Shown here: positions 11,382 through 20,711 of the stretch, piece by piece | Layout of the letters: every line of letters starts with the position of its first letter | Position numbering within the stretch: the stretch's first letter is position 1 | Assembly (NCBI GenBank): GCA_947568835.1 | Contig: OX387603.1 | Location: 21,600,651-21,664,650, forward strand | Direction of reading: 5' to 3' | Length of the DNA stretch: 64,000 bases | Source of the DNA: Protonemura montana | Lineage: Eukaryota; Arthropoda; Insecta; Plecoptera; Nemouridae | Notes under the pieces: model-generated | What the model saw: the letters and a program-made list of their open reading frames with translations, nothing else | Database searches by the model: none | Told to the model about the DNA's origin: nothing | Made by a program: the position numbers and the translations under genes

Positions 11382-12006
11382 CAGTATTGTGACTAGATGT
11401 TTTTTTTTTTTATCTAGATAAGATAATAGTTGAATCTCAAAAAAATCATCCTGCTAAAAGATAATAGATAAAATAAATTATTTAGATAATTTGCTTTAGA
11501 TAATAGATGATTTTTTTTTTGGCATTTGAAATGGATTTTAGAATATTGGAAAATATTTAAGTTGAGTTTCAATGCTGTAGTGCCGCATCCTGCCTTCCAG
11601 TAGGTAGATATTCTTACATACAGGGTCCAGACTTAAAAATCATTAGGCATTAGTGACATTACTCTCAAGATTGGACGTTTCTTGACAGAAGTAGTCAGAA
11701 GTAGTGGCCGTTCTGAAGCGGTGGATTTTGTCTTGTTGTCTCGCAAAATACGAACATTATTATTATATATTTATATTGATATATATATTTTTTGAACTTT
11801 GGTTGAAGTCTGAGCTGTGATGACTTGAGTAATGTCTGGACAATCAAAGTTCAGAGGTGTTCACTTACAATTACAAAGAAGTTATCTATTATCTTTTATC
11901 TAAACATAGCGTTTAGATAACTAATTTATTATCTAGATAAAGATAATAGATGCAAAAAATTATCTAGATAATATAGAAAATTTTATCTAGATAAGTCACA
12001 ACACTG
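11382..12006. mobile_element. Non-autonomous hAT element (MITE-like) with 8-bp target duplication
   Basis: 625 bp flanked by CACATTGT at 11374-11381 and 12007-12014. The ends are inverted repeats: CAGTATTGTGAC on the left, and GTCACAACACTG on the right, whose inverse is CAGTGTTGTGAC. The interior is AT-rich with repeated TATCTAGATAA words. There is no coding capacity. The other arm of the inverted repeat carries the unoccupied site near 17698-17706, which confirms the boundaries. hAT transposases are known for 8-bp duplications. Confidence 0.9.
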
Positions 12007-12786
12007 CACATTGTCCGTCGTCAAAACAGTGCGTCGTTAAATGTCACTAATCAATCAATCAATCTGTAAGATCTGTAAGATCACACTACAACGCAGAAAA
12101 TATCGTATCTTGTAAAGGTTTGCAACAAGTTTTGCAACAAAAGTCAGAATATCACATATTTTTATCTCCCGATCGGTCCTATTTTAAGGCGTTGCCTATG
12201 CCTAAACTTCAAGCTATATTTCATAAAATTGTGTCAAGTAGCTGGGGACGAATGACTTTGTCAGGAAATTTAGTTTGCCTGTAAAAACTTTGAAGCAAGT
12301 CGTGGTACGCGTGAGTACCACGGGACTGCCTATACGTACGGTTAATCCAACCATGACAAGTTTCAACTGAAATAATCGTCTAAAACGAGGCGAAAATTTG
12401 TCTCTTCGTACCAGGCGAGTAGCCGACAGAAGAGTATCGCCTGAAACCTACTGTATCGCTGTTCAAGTGACGTCACAACACGTGCTCGATCGACCCCGCC
12501 TCGTACTTTCGATCGACTGAAGCTCGGCTCCCATTGGCTGACCGGTTTTCGAAGTGGATCGAGGTGATAACAGCAATGGCGTCCACAGCTGCTATCACAG
12601 ACCAAATGTTTTCCAGGCATGCAGATGCTAAAGAACTGCAAATTCTCGTACTTTAATTGCGGATGTTTAATTAGATTAATTTTAACTATATTAGCATTTG
12701 TTAGATGTGAGTGTTCTTGACCAAATCAAGTCACACAGCGGGTCCAATTGCTTACGAGCCCTCCTCGACTCGTCACACCGAACGGT

Positions 12787-13007
12787 TTGGCGTGCTGGAA
12801 ACACCGGTTTTCGTGAGATCACCGACGTTAAGCAACACTGCGCTGGGTCAGGTATAGGATGGGTGACCATCATACACATGACCAGTTCTGTTCGGGAGAG
12901 AGGTTAGAGGAATGCAAGTTAGTACAGCAACTTCATTAGCCTTGCTTATCAAACACTCGACTGCATGGATTTGTGGAGGAATCCTGCTGTTCGAGTTGCA
13001 CCTTCCT
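12787..13007 (+). repeat. 5S rRNA-derived SINE (SINE3 type)
   Basis: The head 12787-12868 resembles the 3' two-thirds of a 5S rRNA gene: CCGGTTTTCGTGAGATCACC, GACGTTAAGCAAC (A-box region), then GGATGGGTGACC (C-box region). The body and tail (GGGAGAGAGGTTAGAGG to TTCGAGTTGCACC) recur in both inverted-repeat arms without the head. Probably transcribed by RNA polymerase III through the internal 5S promoter when active. It is not a functional 5S gene, since the 5S 3' end is replaced. Confidence 0.82.
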
Positions 13008-14214
13008 GAAAGTCTCCCTGAAAAATACCTCAATTTCAGCCGAACTTCTCCATTTCTATTCTCACCGTTTTCACAATGCTAAATGCCAGTTAAATAAGCA
13101 GGTTAAGTTGAAAACAGAAGTATCTGATTAGGTGTAACCATGGGGATGAGTCTCATAAATTAAGTTGGACATTTTAAAACTGCCCGTTGGAAGAAATGTT
13201 GCCCGAAGTTGTATATGCACTCCCAAGTAAATGTCATAAAGGAAAGAAATTAGATTCACAGGTTTGTCAAAGGTTGACAAACAAACCGTTTCCAAACTTT
13301 TAACTCTTGTTTATTTTTATCTTTGTTAGTTGATGGGTTTAATGCTTATTGAATGGCAAACACTATAATACGCGTAGGCAATTTTTATCACCAACTGTCC
13401 CATCCCTATGGGGTGGTTATACAATACTACCATGTAGCAAGCGTGTTTACCTTATTCAGTGCGAAAAGATAAAATAACAAACTGCCAGTGGAGTTAAAAA
13501 ATCTAAAAGGCTACAAATTTAAAGATTGTCTAAAACTGTATTTGCTGATCAAATGCTACTACAAAGTACAAAGTAAAAGAATTCCTATGTGATAAAAAAA
13601 AATAACTTGTAACATAATGTGGCTGACGTAGCTCACGACTAGTTGATGATTGTCAAAATAATGTTAATTTTAAAGTTGCACAGTAATAATAACAATAAAA
13701 ATACAATAATAATAATAATAAAAATAATGCATATTTTATCCCATGATTGGTTACAGTTATAAAATTGGCAAGTAATTTTACATACTCTGAAACATTTTTC
13801 ATATTTTGAAAATCATACGAAATCATTTTACATTTACATCATACAAACATAAAGTCATTTAAATTAATTAAATTGTATCTTTTTAATAATCGTTTACAGA
13901 GTAGAAACAATGTGCCATTATGAATTGTTTTAGCACCCTATCACAGTGTTTGTCATTGTGTCTTGCTTTAATATTGAAAGGAAGGTGATAAAATATTTTT
14001 CACTTCATTTAAGATTGGTCCTTTTGTAAAAAAAATTGGTTGTCAACTCATACCATTTGGTATTACGTCTCCGGGTGCGATTGTAAGTGCTAGATTATTG
14101 ATTCGCGTCGACGATTTTAGTCGAAAGTCAATTGTTAGACCTAAGAACATGGCTTCATTCCTTACCCTTGAGGTAAATAAGTGGGGACTTCTTGTATGTA
14201 TCGATCAGTTTCTG
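13008..14214. other. AT-rich spacer inside the inverted repeat
   Basis: Low-complexity AT-rich DNA with an AAT/AATAAT run around 13680-13730. No coding sequence is recognised. Confidence 0.6.
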
Positions 14215-14309
14215 CTCTGATGGGGGTTTTGATTAATCAGCACAGTTTTTTCGGCATTAAGATTTAAGGAATTGTGATTTCAATGACAAAATTGTCATTT
14301 AATTTTGAT
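14215..14309 (+). repeat. Dispersed repeat R1, copy B
   Basis: Direct copy of 9819-9922, with TTTGATTAATCAGCACAG and the GACAAAATTGTC palindrome. It lies in the spacer of the inverted repeat, whereas copy A lies just outside the left arm. Confidence 0.8.
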
Positions 14310-14863
14310 TTAAAAGTAATTGTCATTAGAGATTTAACTCCATTCTTCCATTTGTTTAACTATTGTTTAAGGCTACGGGAGAGAAAAAAAATACAACGTT
14401 TGAATTCTGCTAGCTTGATATCTGACCCTTTCTTGATTGTGGTTTAAAAGTTACTACTTTACTTTCTTTCGGTACATACTATCGTTGATACTATGTTAGT
14501 AGTTATAAAAAGCTCACCAGAAAGTTTCATGGTAGTTTCATTCATTAGTTGTCTTCATAATTTACATCTTGTTGGTGCTGTCCTTGGGTGAATCATCTCG
14601 GATACAAAGAATTAATTCCGACTTAATTTTTGGGCATTTTGAGTGGTTTGCTTTGATGGATACTAAGGAACGGCTTCTCATTTTCCATCACAAAATATTG
14701 CTACGATCTTACAAGTTACAAAGCCATTCAAACAAAATTCTCAACAGAGTATTAAAATGTTGCACCACTCCTATGATTGTCTACACAACTTGCATGTATA
14801 ACAATGTAATTACACGGATAATTGCCGGTCTATGCATGTGTCGATTCAAAGAGGGCTCATACG
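14310..14863. other. Unassigned spacer sequence
   Basis: Contains an unrecognised short ORF from 14569 that runs into the neighbouring transposon and its G tract, so it is unlikely to be a gene. CTCATACG at 14856-14863 is the left target duplication of the hAT element. Confidence 0.55.
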
Positions 14864-15222
14864 CAGGGGCAGATCTAGCCTTGACTTATGGGGGGGGGGG
14901 GGGGGGGGGGGGGCGAATTTTCAAGGGAGGACCCCCATTTTCAGAGGTGATAGTGAAGTTAAGTGATAGTAAGTTATAACATTCTTTGGTTGCTTTTAAA
15001 TGATAATTAATAACTAAGAGAAAACTAAAAATTAAAAAAATTATTATACTTGTTTAATATATTTGGAATGGCAAAGACATACATCGACAATCCAAACCAA
15101 AAAACCTAGAATCTAGATTACACCTCTTTAATATTATCATTGATATTATCAGCTAAATGCAGGGCAATGCGCCTATCCTTTGGTATGTACATTTTCTAAA
15201 TTTAATCACTCGGAATTTTAAT

Positions 15223-16311
15223 TTACAAATCGAAATCTAGTTTTCGATCCTTGCTTTTGGCAAATCTATTTATGACGTTGTCAATATCAATTGCATTTGA
15301 CCTATGAATTGACAGTCTGGCAAGACTAGTAAGTCTGTCCTGGCCCATCGTCGTTCTTGGCCAAGATTTAAGACGCCGTAGAGTGGAAAAGCTGCGTTCG
15401 GCGGATGCTACACTCACAGGCAGCGTGCACAATATGTGTAGCAACGTGTGGATGGCTGGGAACATTTCTCTATCACATTGCTTTAAAACGTCAATGGCTA
15501 ACGATGGAACGTTGTCCCCTCTGCTCTCCTGCCGCTTCCATTTGCTTGACCAAATTTGGTATTTGCCTTGAAGGCTTTGCTCGACGAGTCCTGCACGAAT
15601 GTCGGCGTTTTGACTTGAGATGACGTGTGTCATGTGATTTCCAAATTGTTTTGCCAAGTCTTTGAGAATGCTGGGATTTCCCGTGTTAACTCCTGCATAT
15701 ATTTCTTCAGTGGTCAGTATCTTCTTTGGCAAAAGAATGCAAATATTAAGTGCATTTAACGTGTCGGGTGTGAATCTTTGTTTAATATCTGCTGTAACAC
15801 CATCCAAGAGCGGTATAAACAAGATGCGTCTGAAGTACTCTTCGGGCGAATTCGCAGGATGGTTCTCTCGGTGGGTCTGTTTTTTAGCAAGGCGAGGTAA
15901 AGTTATGTCCACACCCAAATTTTTACAGAAAGACGTGACGTCTGAAAATATTTGCGCAAAAATTTCAGTGGTGTCGTCCCTCATCCTCGCAAGTGAATCG
16001 ACCAAGTCCGCCACACAGTCCGCCGCGGCGTTCATGTCCATGCTCTTCTTCTGCAGGACAATACTGAGTGGTTTCGATATGCTCAGTACGGTAGCTAAAC
16101 AGTGGAGAGATGTAATGAACTCGCAGGTGGCGAGTGTCGATATAAGTGATTTCGACTGTGTAGATGAATCTGTATCATCCCAATCACTATTTTCCTCGAG
16201 AGCGTCAATTATGGCTGGCAGCTCTTGCTTAAACATGAGGACGGAATCGTGGCGTTCAACCCATCGGGTTTCGCATAACCCTTTTAGTTGACCAGGGAGG
16301 TGTTTTTTGAA
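15223..16311 (-). pseudogene. hAT transposase, C-terminal part (N-terminus lost)
   Basis: Open for 363 codons from just after an in-frame stop at 16312-16314; the first ATG is at 16236. Near the start is LCETRWVERHDSV, a hallmark of THAP12/ZMYM-like hAT proteins. Near the end is LPVSVASAERSFSTLRRLKS followed by RLTSLARLSIHR, the hAT dimerisation domain. The middle holds a Lys/His-rich PRLAKKQTHR and a conserved YFRRILFIPLLD. The usual BED/TTF-type zinc finger and first catalytic Asp region are not found upstream. Cannot be an autonomous transposase as it stands. Confidence 0.88.
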
Positions 16312-16484
16312 CTAAGTTGATATTTTTTATACCACCTAATCAAAATTAAACCAAAAGTACAATTTTCATCCGGTACATTATTGCAAACATTTAAATGCCT
16401 ATCACTTTATTGTTGGAAAAATACAATAAACAAAATTTGCGTACCCCTTTGGAATCCGATCCCAAGCAGACCGAAGGGAAAAAA

Positions 16485-16662
16485 ACCTGAACCTGAACCT
16501 GAACCCGAACGAACCCGAACCCGAACCTGAAAACGTACCGAACCCGAACCCGAACCGGAATAAGCAAACTTAAAAAAACCCAAAACCGAACCCGAACCGA
16601 AATTTCACATTTACCGAACCTGAAATTTAACCCGAACCGATATTAATTTCGGTTCGATGCCC
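16485..16662. repeat. Degenerate (CCTGAA/CCCGAA)n array
   Basis: Tandem hexamers CCTGAA and CCCGAA, first regular and then interrupted by A-rich stretches, ending in GGTTCG. Lies inside the hAT element where the transposase N-terminus is missing. Confidence 0.75.
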
Positions 16663-16953
16663 TGTTCAATACACACAGTGCAAGCCAGGTTTCCAAACAT
16701 ACCACCATGTAACAGATTTTTAAGCCCCCCCCCCCTCACATAAAACCTTAGACGGCACATATGTGGCAAAGGTCATCGCAGACCTCTCTAAAACATTTAT
16801 CGCAATTCTTACTCCGTGTCGTCAAATGGAACGCACATGGAAGAAAACGCTCGCTTCGCTCGCTCCTTTCCCTCCTGATTCATGGGGGGGGGGGGGGGGA
16901 TATCGCCCCCCCCCCCTGTATCCGCCACTGCTCATACGCAATTTTACTCTCAA

Positions 16954-18669
16954 TGTGACTTAATTAGTCAAGAACACTCACATCTAACAAATGCTAACAC
17001 AGTTAAAATTAATCTAATTAAACATCCACAATTAAAGTACGAGTATTTGCAGTTATTGAGCATCTGCATGCCTGGAAAACATTTGGTCAGTGATAGGAGC
17101 CGTGGACGCCATTGCTGTTATCACCTCAATCCACTTCGAAAACCGGTCAGCCAATGAGAGCCGAGCTTCAGTCGATCGAAGGTACGAGGCGGGCTCGATC
17201 GAAGGTACGAGGCGGGCTCGATCGAGCACGTGTTGTGACGTCACTTGAACAGCGATGCAGTAGGTTTCAGGCGATACTCTTCTGTCGGCTACTCGCCTGG
17301 TACGAAGAGACAAATTTTCGCCTCGTTTTAGACGATTATTTCAGTTGAAACTTGTCATGGTTGGATTAACCGTACGTATAGGCAGTCCCGTGGTACTCAC
17401 GCGTACCACGAGTTGCTTCAATGTTTTCACCGGCAAACTAAATTTCCTGACAACTTCATTCGTTCCCAGCTACTTGACACAATTTTATGAAATATAGCTT
17501 TGAATTTTAGGCATAGGCAACGCCTCAAAATAGGACTGATCGGGAAAAAAAAAATGCGTGATATTCTGACTTTTGTTGCAAATCTTGTTGCAAACCTTTA
17601 CAAGATACGATATTTTCTGCGTTGTAGTGTGATCTTACAGATCTTACAGATTGATTGATTGATTAGTGACATTTAACGACGCACTGTTTTGACAACGGAC
17701 AATGAGGCACTGGTGCCGGTAAATGAGTAAGTGATGATGAGAATGGTAATTTACCTTCCTAATTAAGAAGGGAGGAGGAGAAACCCGGTGCACTTGGCCT
17801 ACTCCTGTCAACGAGCACCAATGGGACCACTGGTTTAACGTTTGAACAATTAATTAAATTAAATTGAATTAAACAATTTAACAATTGACAGCAATTGAAA
17901 AAATTGAAGGACGGTACAACTCGAACCACAGGATTCCTCCACAAATCCATGCTGTCGGGAGGTTGATAAGCAAGGCGAGTTAAGTTGCTGAACTAACTTT
18001 CAACCCTCTAACCTCTCTCCCGAACAGATTTGATCATGTGCATAATGGTCACCCATATTTCAGAAGTCAAATCCAAAAGCTTCAAAGTTCAAACACAGAC
18101 CATTTCAGTGTTTTAATGTCGAAGTCGATACGGGAAGAATAACTTCAATAACCACAATTTAAAGGTCAAATTAAGTTGCAGGAGACATTTTGCATTATAT
18201 GCATGCTCCCTTATGATATCAGCGATCAGGGGTGCCGGAGTAGCGATCATATTTCAGAGATCAGCCAGATCAGTGAACTACAGTCTGCTAGAGCCTCTCT
18301 TGCAGTCCTGGAACATCAAACTCGGAGATAATTTTTCTAATTTTTTGACTGTCGAGTTAAATTTTAACCAGTGGACTTGTTTCGCGGAGACCAGCACTAC
18401 AGCGAAATGAGTAATTCGGCTCTGGATGGGCGCGGAGTTTCGTGTCTGCAAGATAGCCGTCAAAAACAAGGTGTGAGCTTACCGATTCTTTTGAAATAAG
18501 GACCCTAGACCAATACTTTGTTCGCTGCCAACAAGAATTAAAAATCGATTTCATTACGTGGAACGAAACAAGCACCCTGTTACGGAATGTCCTGCACAGA
18601 GGCGACGGCGAATGTTATTTCCAGGGGGATGCAAGCACACCCCCTTGCACCCCCCTCCGGACGCCCATG
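16954..18669 (-). repeat. Right arm of the ~8.35-kb interrupted inverted repeat
   Basis: Reverse complement of 10318-12736, lacking the 625-bp insertion. Near 17173-17218 a 23-bp unit (TCGATCGAAGGTACGAGGCG plus GGC) occurs twice in tandem, whereas the left arm has one copy. Its inner edge lies about 15 bp from the right target duplication of the hAT element. Confidence 0.9.
17909..18056 (-). repeat. Tail of the 5S-type SINE inside the right arm
   Basis: Inverse counterpart of 11035-11180, including GGGTGACCATTATGCAC when read on the minus strand. Confidence 0.8.
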
Positions 18670-20562
18670 AATACGGCAACAGTTTTACACTACGGATATG
18701 ACCAAAAATGTAATTTTCAGGAACTACCGAAAGAAGCATGAAAGTGTACCCCTTTCCAAAGAAAAATAAAGGAATAAGGAACAAAATAAGCTACGCTCAT
18801 CTACAACGCAACTTAATATCGTTCGTGAAGCTCTAGTGTTAGAACAATATTTAGAGTGTCTCTGTGTATTACCAGGTGTCAATTTTACAGGATAAAACCC
18901 CATAATTGTACACTTCTCTTTTTCTAGCTGAAATCATAATTGAATACATTAAATCATAATGAAATAAATAATAATAATAATCATAATCGTACTATAAATA
19001 ATAATGTATGCATACCTAGACCCCTGATATCCTTTGGCATGCATTTTTCAAAGTTGCGTTCGTCCCCTTACCACAAATAGAGCATCGTGGGCAATGTAGC
19101 ATCTTCATGACGACTTCTGGGTCTTCAATGTATCCGACTCTAAAAGGATAATGTTCCCACCATAACTTTACAAATTTCCTACCTAATTTCTAACTAATTT
19201 AATTTGTTAATCCTATCTAGGATGAAAGCCATGCCCTCCGATTGAGTGACCTGCCAGTATGAGATCTGCTATGGATAGGGCCAATTTTGTTTTGGACTTT
19301 CGCAAAGTACATCGGGAATTTGTTTCGCAATCTGAAAATATGTATCAGATCAAAGTTGGCTTAGTGGACACTACAAATATCAAACACATATTATTGTTAT
19401 TATTATGGCAGCAAATATTTTCTATCGACTGATCTAATTCAATAAAAATCCCAGCTAATGGTTGACCAAATTTTTTTGTTATAACAATAATAGTTAATTA
19501 TAAATTAGAATAGCTAGAAAGGGAACAATTACAGTTCATATAGAGAACAAAGTATTGGCAGCTAATTTACATGCATGGTTCATTTTATTTGGTTCACATT
19601 TATACACTAGAACAGCTGTATGCCACTGGACAAATTGGTGGGTAGGTATTGTGGCGAGCCCATTGTAAGGATGGTACACAAATGAACTTAATGATAACTT
19701 CAAACAAACCGGGGCATTTCCACAGCACATTTGTATTCACATAAAACAAAACATTTCAAGAACATCATGCATCAGATAGACGGCAGTCTACAAACAAGAG
19801 ATTAAAACCACTATTTTATATACAGTAGGAATGTGACACTTAGAAGAAACAGTTATTCTCTTTGCCCAATTAATTGATCTATTCTCTCTACTTGTAACAT
19901 TTGAGGTACTTAGAATTAACAATGGGCAGAAAAACAATTTTTAATGACACCTCCAAGAAGATTTTGGATTTCCTCAAAATATTTCATAAAAAAAAAAGTA
20001 ACATACATCATAAAGACTACATGGGCTTGAAGATGATACTTGATAGTATTTATAGTATAACGATTATTTATAATATCCATCCATTTTCCATAATAATTTT
20101 GGATCATGACTGTTGTTGTTAACATTGTATATTATTTACATATTTTTGATATCAATATCGTAATCATTTTTAAATTTAAATAACATTATTTAAAACTGTG
20201 GCTCAAATAATGTTGCTGAACACAAAGAATTACTGAGTCAAGTAATGTTTCAGGAATGTGTTTGTGGCCTATTTTAACTTCAGGTCATGTGTACTAATAA
20301 TTCAGGTAAAACATAACAATCTTGCATTCTGATTTCGCAAAAAAATGCACAATGCCACAAGCTGAACTGTGTTCAAAGTAGTGCATTTGGCTGGTTAAGT
20401 GTTTGGTAAAATCAACCCCCGTTGCGCCGCATCTAGCACGAGCGTAAAATCGCAGAATTTCAATGCAAATTCCTCCCCTCACCACAGTGGCACTAACGTA
20501 CTTGTGTTACGCCGGCAAATCTCAAGAGGAGGTAAGGGAACAAAGCATTCGCTCAATGCCGG
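18670..20562. other. AT-rich intergenic sequence downstream of Sap47
   Basis: Contains AATAAT runs around 18960-19000 and, for the minus strand, a possible AATAAA at 19584-19589 that could end a long Sap47 3' UTR. No gene is recognised. Confidence 0.5.
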
Positions 20563-20711
20563 TTACTTTAAGTCGGTTACCTCTTCGTCATCCATCATTT
20601 CCTGAATCTCGTTTTCCCAGTTGGCATCTTCCTTGGCCGTAGAGTTGCTGCCATCGACCACTACTTCATAGTCTTGCAATTCTGCTTCCAACTCTTTCTC
20701 CCACTCTTCTT
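20563..20711 (-). CDS. Sap47: Sap47 exon 9 (terminal, acidic tail and stop)
   Basis: Acceptor CTCCAG at 20712-20717. Encodes [19 protein letters not shown] and [19 protein letters not shown], then TAA. After DDEE, GTAACC could serve as a weak donor to a further exon, but the in-frame stop six codons later fits a terminal exon. Confidence 0.88.

Larger units (their letters stand above)
10318..12736 (+). repeat. Left arm of an ~8.35-kb interrupted inverted repeat
   Basis: The reverse complement recurs at 16954-18669. Matched landmarks: CATGGGCGTCCGGAGGGGG (outer edge), CAGAGCCGAATTACTCATTT, CGTGGTACGCGTGAGTACCACG with its own small hairpin, and TTGTTAGATGTGAGTGTTCT (inner edge). The left arm is longer because a 625-bp hAT element sits at 11382-12006, and 10930-11008 has no right-arm match. 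No long ORF is recognised in the arm. Confidence 0.9.
14864..16930 (-). mobile_element. hAT DNA transposon, internally decayed, with 8-bp target duplication
   Basis: 2067 bp bounded by CTCATACG at 14856-14863 and 16931-16938. The ends are CAGGGGCAGATCTAG and the inverse of CAGTGGCGGATACAG, the form seen in many hAT termini, each next to a long G or C tract (14890-14913; 16884-16899 and 16906-16916). The minus strand carries the C-terminal half of a transposase. The N-terminal half is replaced by a degenerate GAACCC-type array and unassigned sequence. Its ends differ from those of the small element at 11382-12006, so the two are different families. Confidence 0.9.

Noticed and set aside
12787..12868. 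Functional 5S rRNA gene
   Set aside because: The 5S-like sequence stops after the C-box region and continues into a repeat body, and it has many differences from animal 5S.
14569..14979. 136-codon plus-strand ORF
   Set aside because: Runs across the target duplication and G tract of the hAT element, so its 3' third is transposon end. No homology recognised.
16485..16662. Telomere-like or centromeric satellite
   Set aside because: The hexamers are GAACCC-type, not TTAGG, short and degenerate, and inside a transposon.
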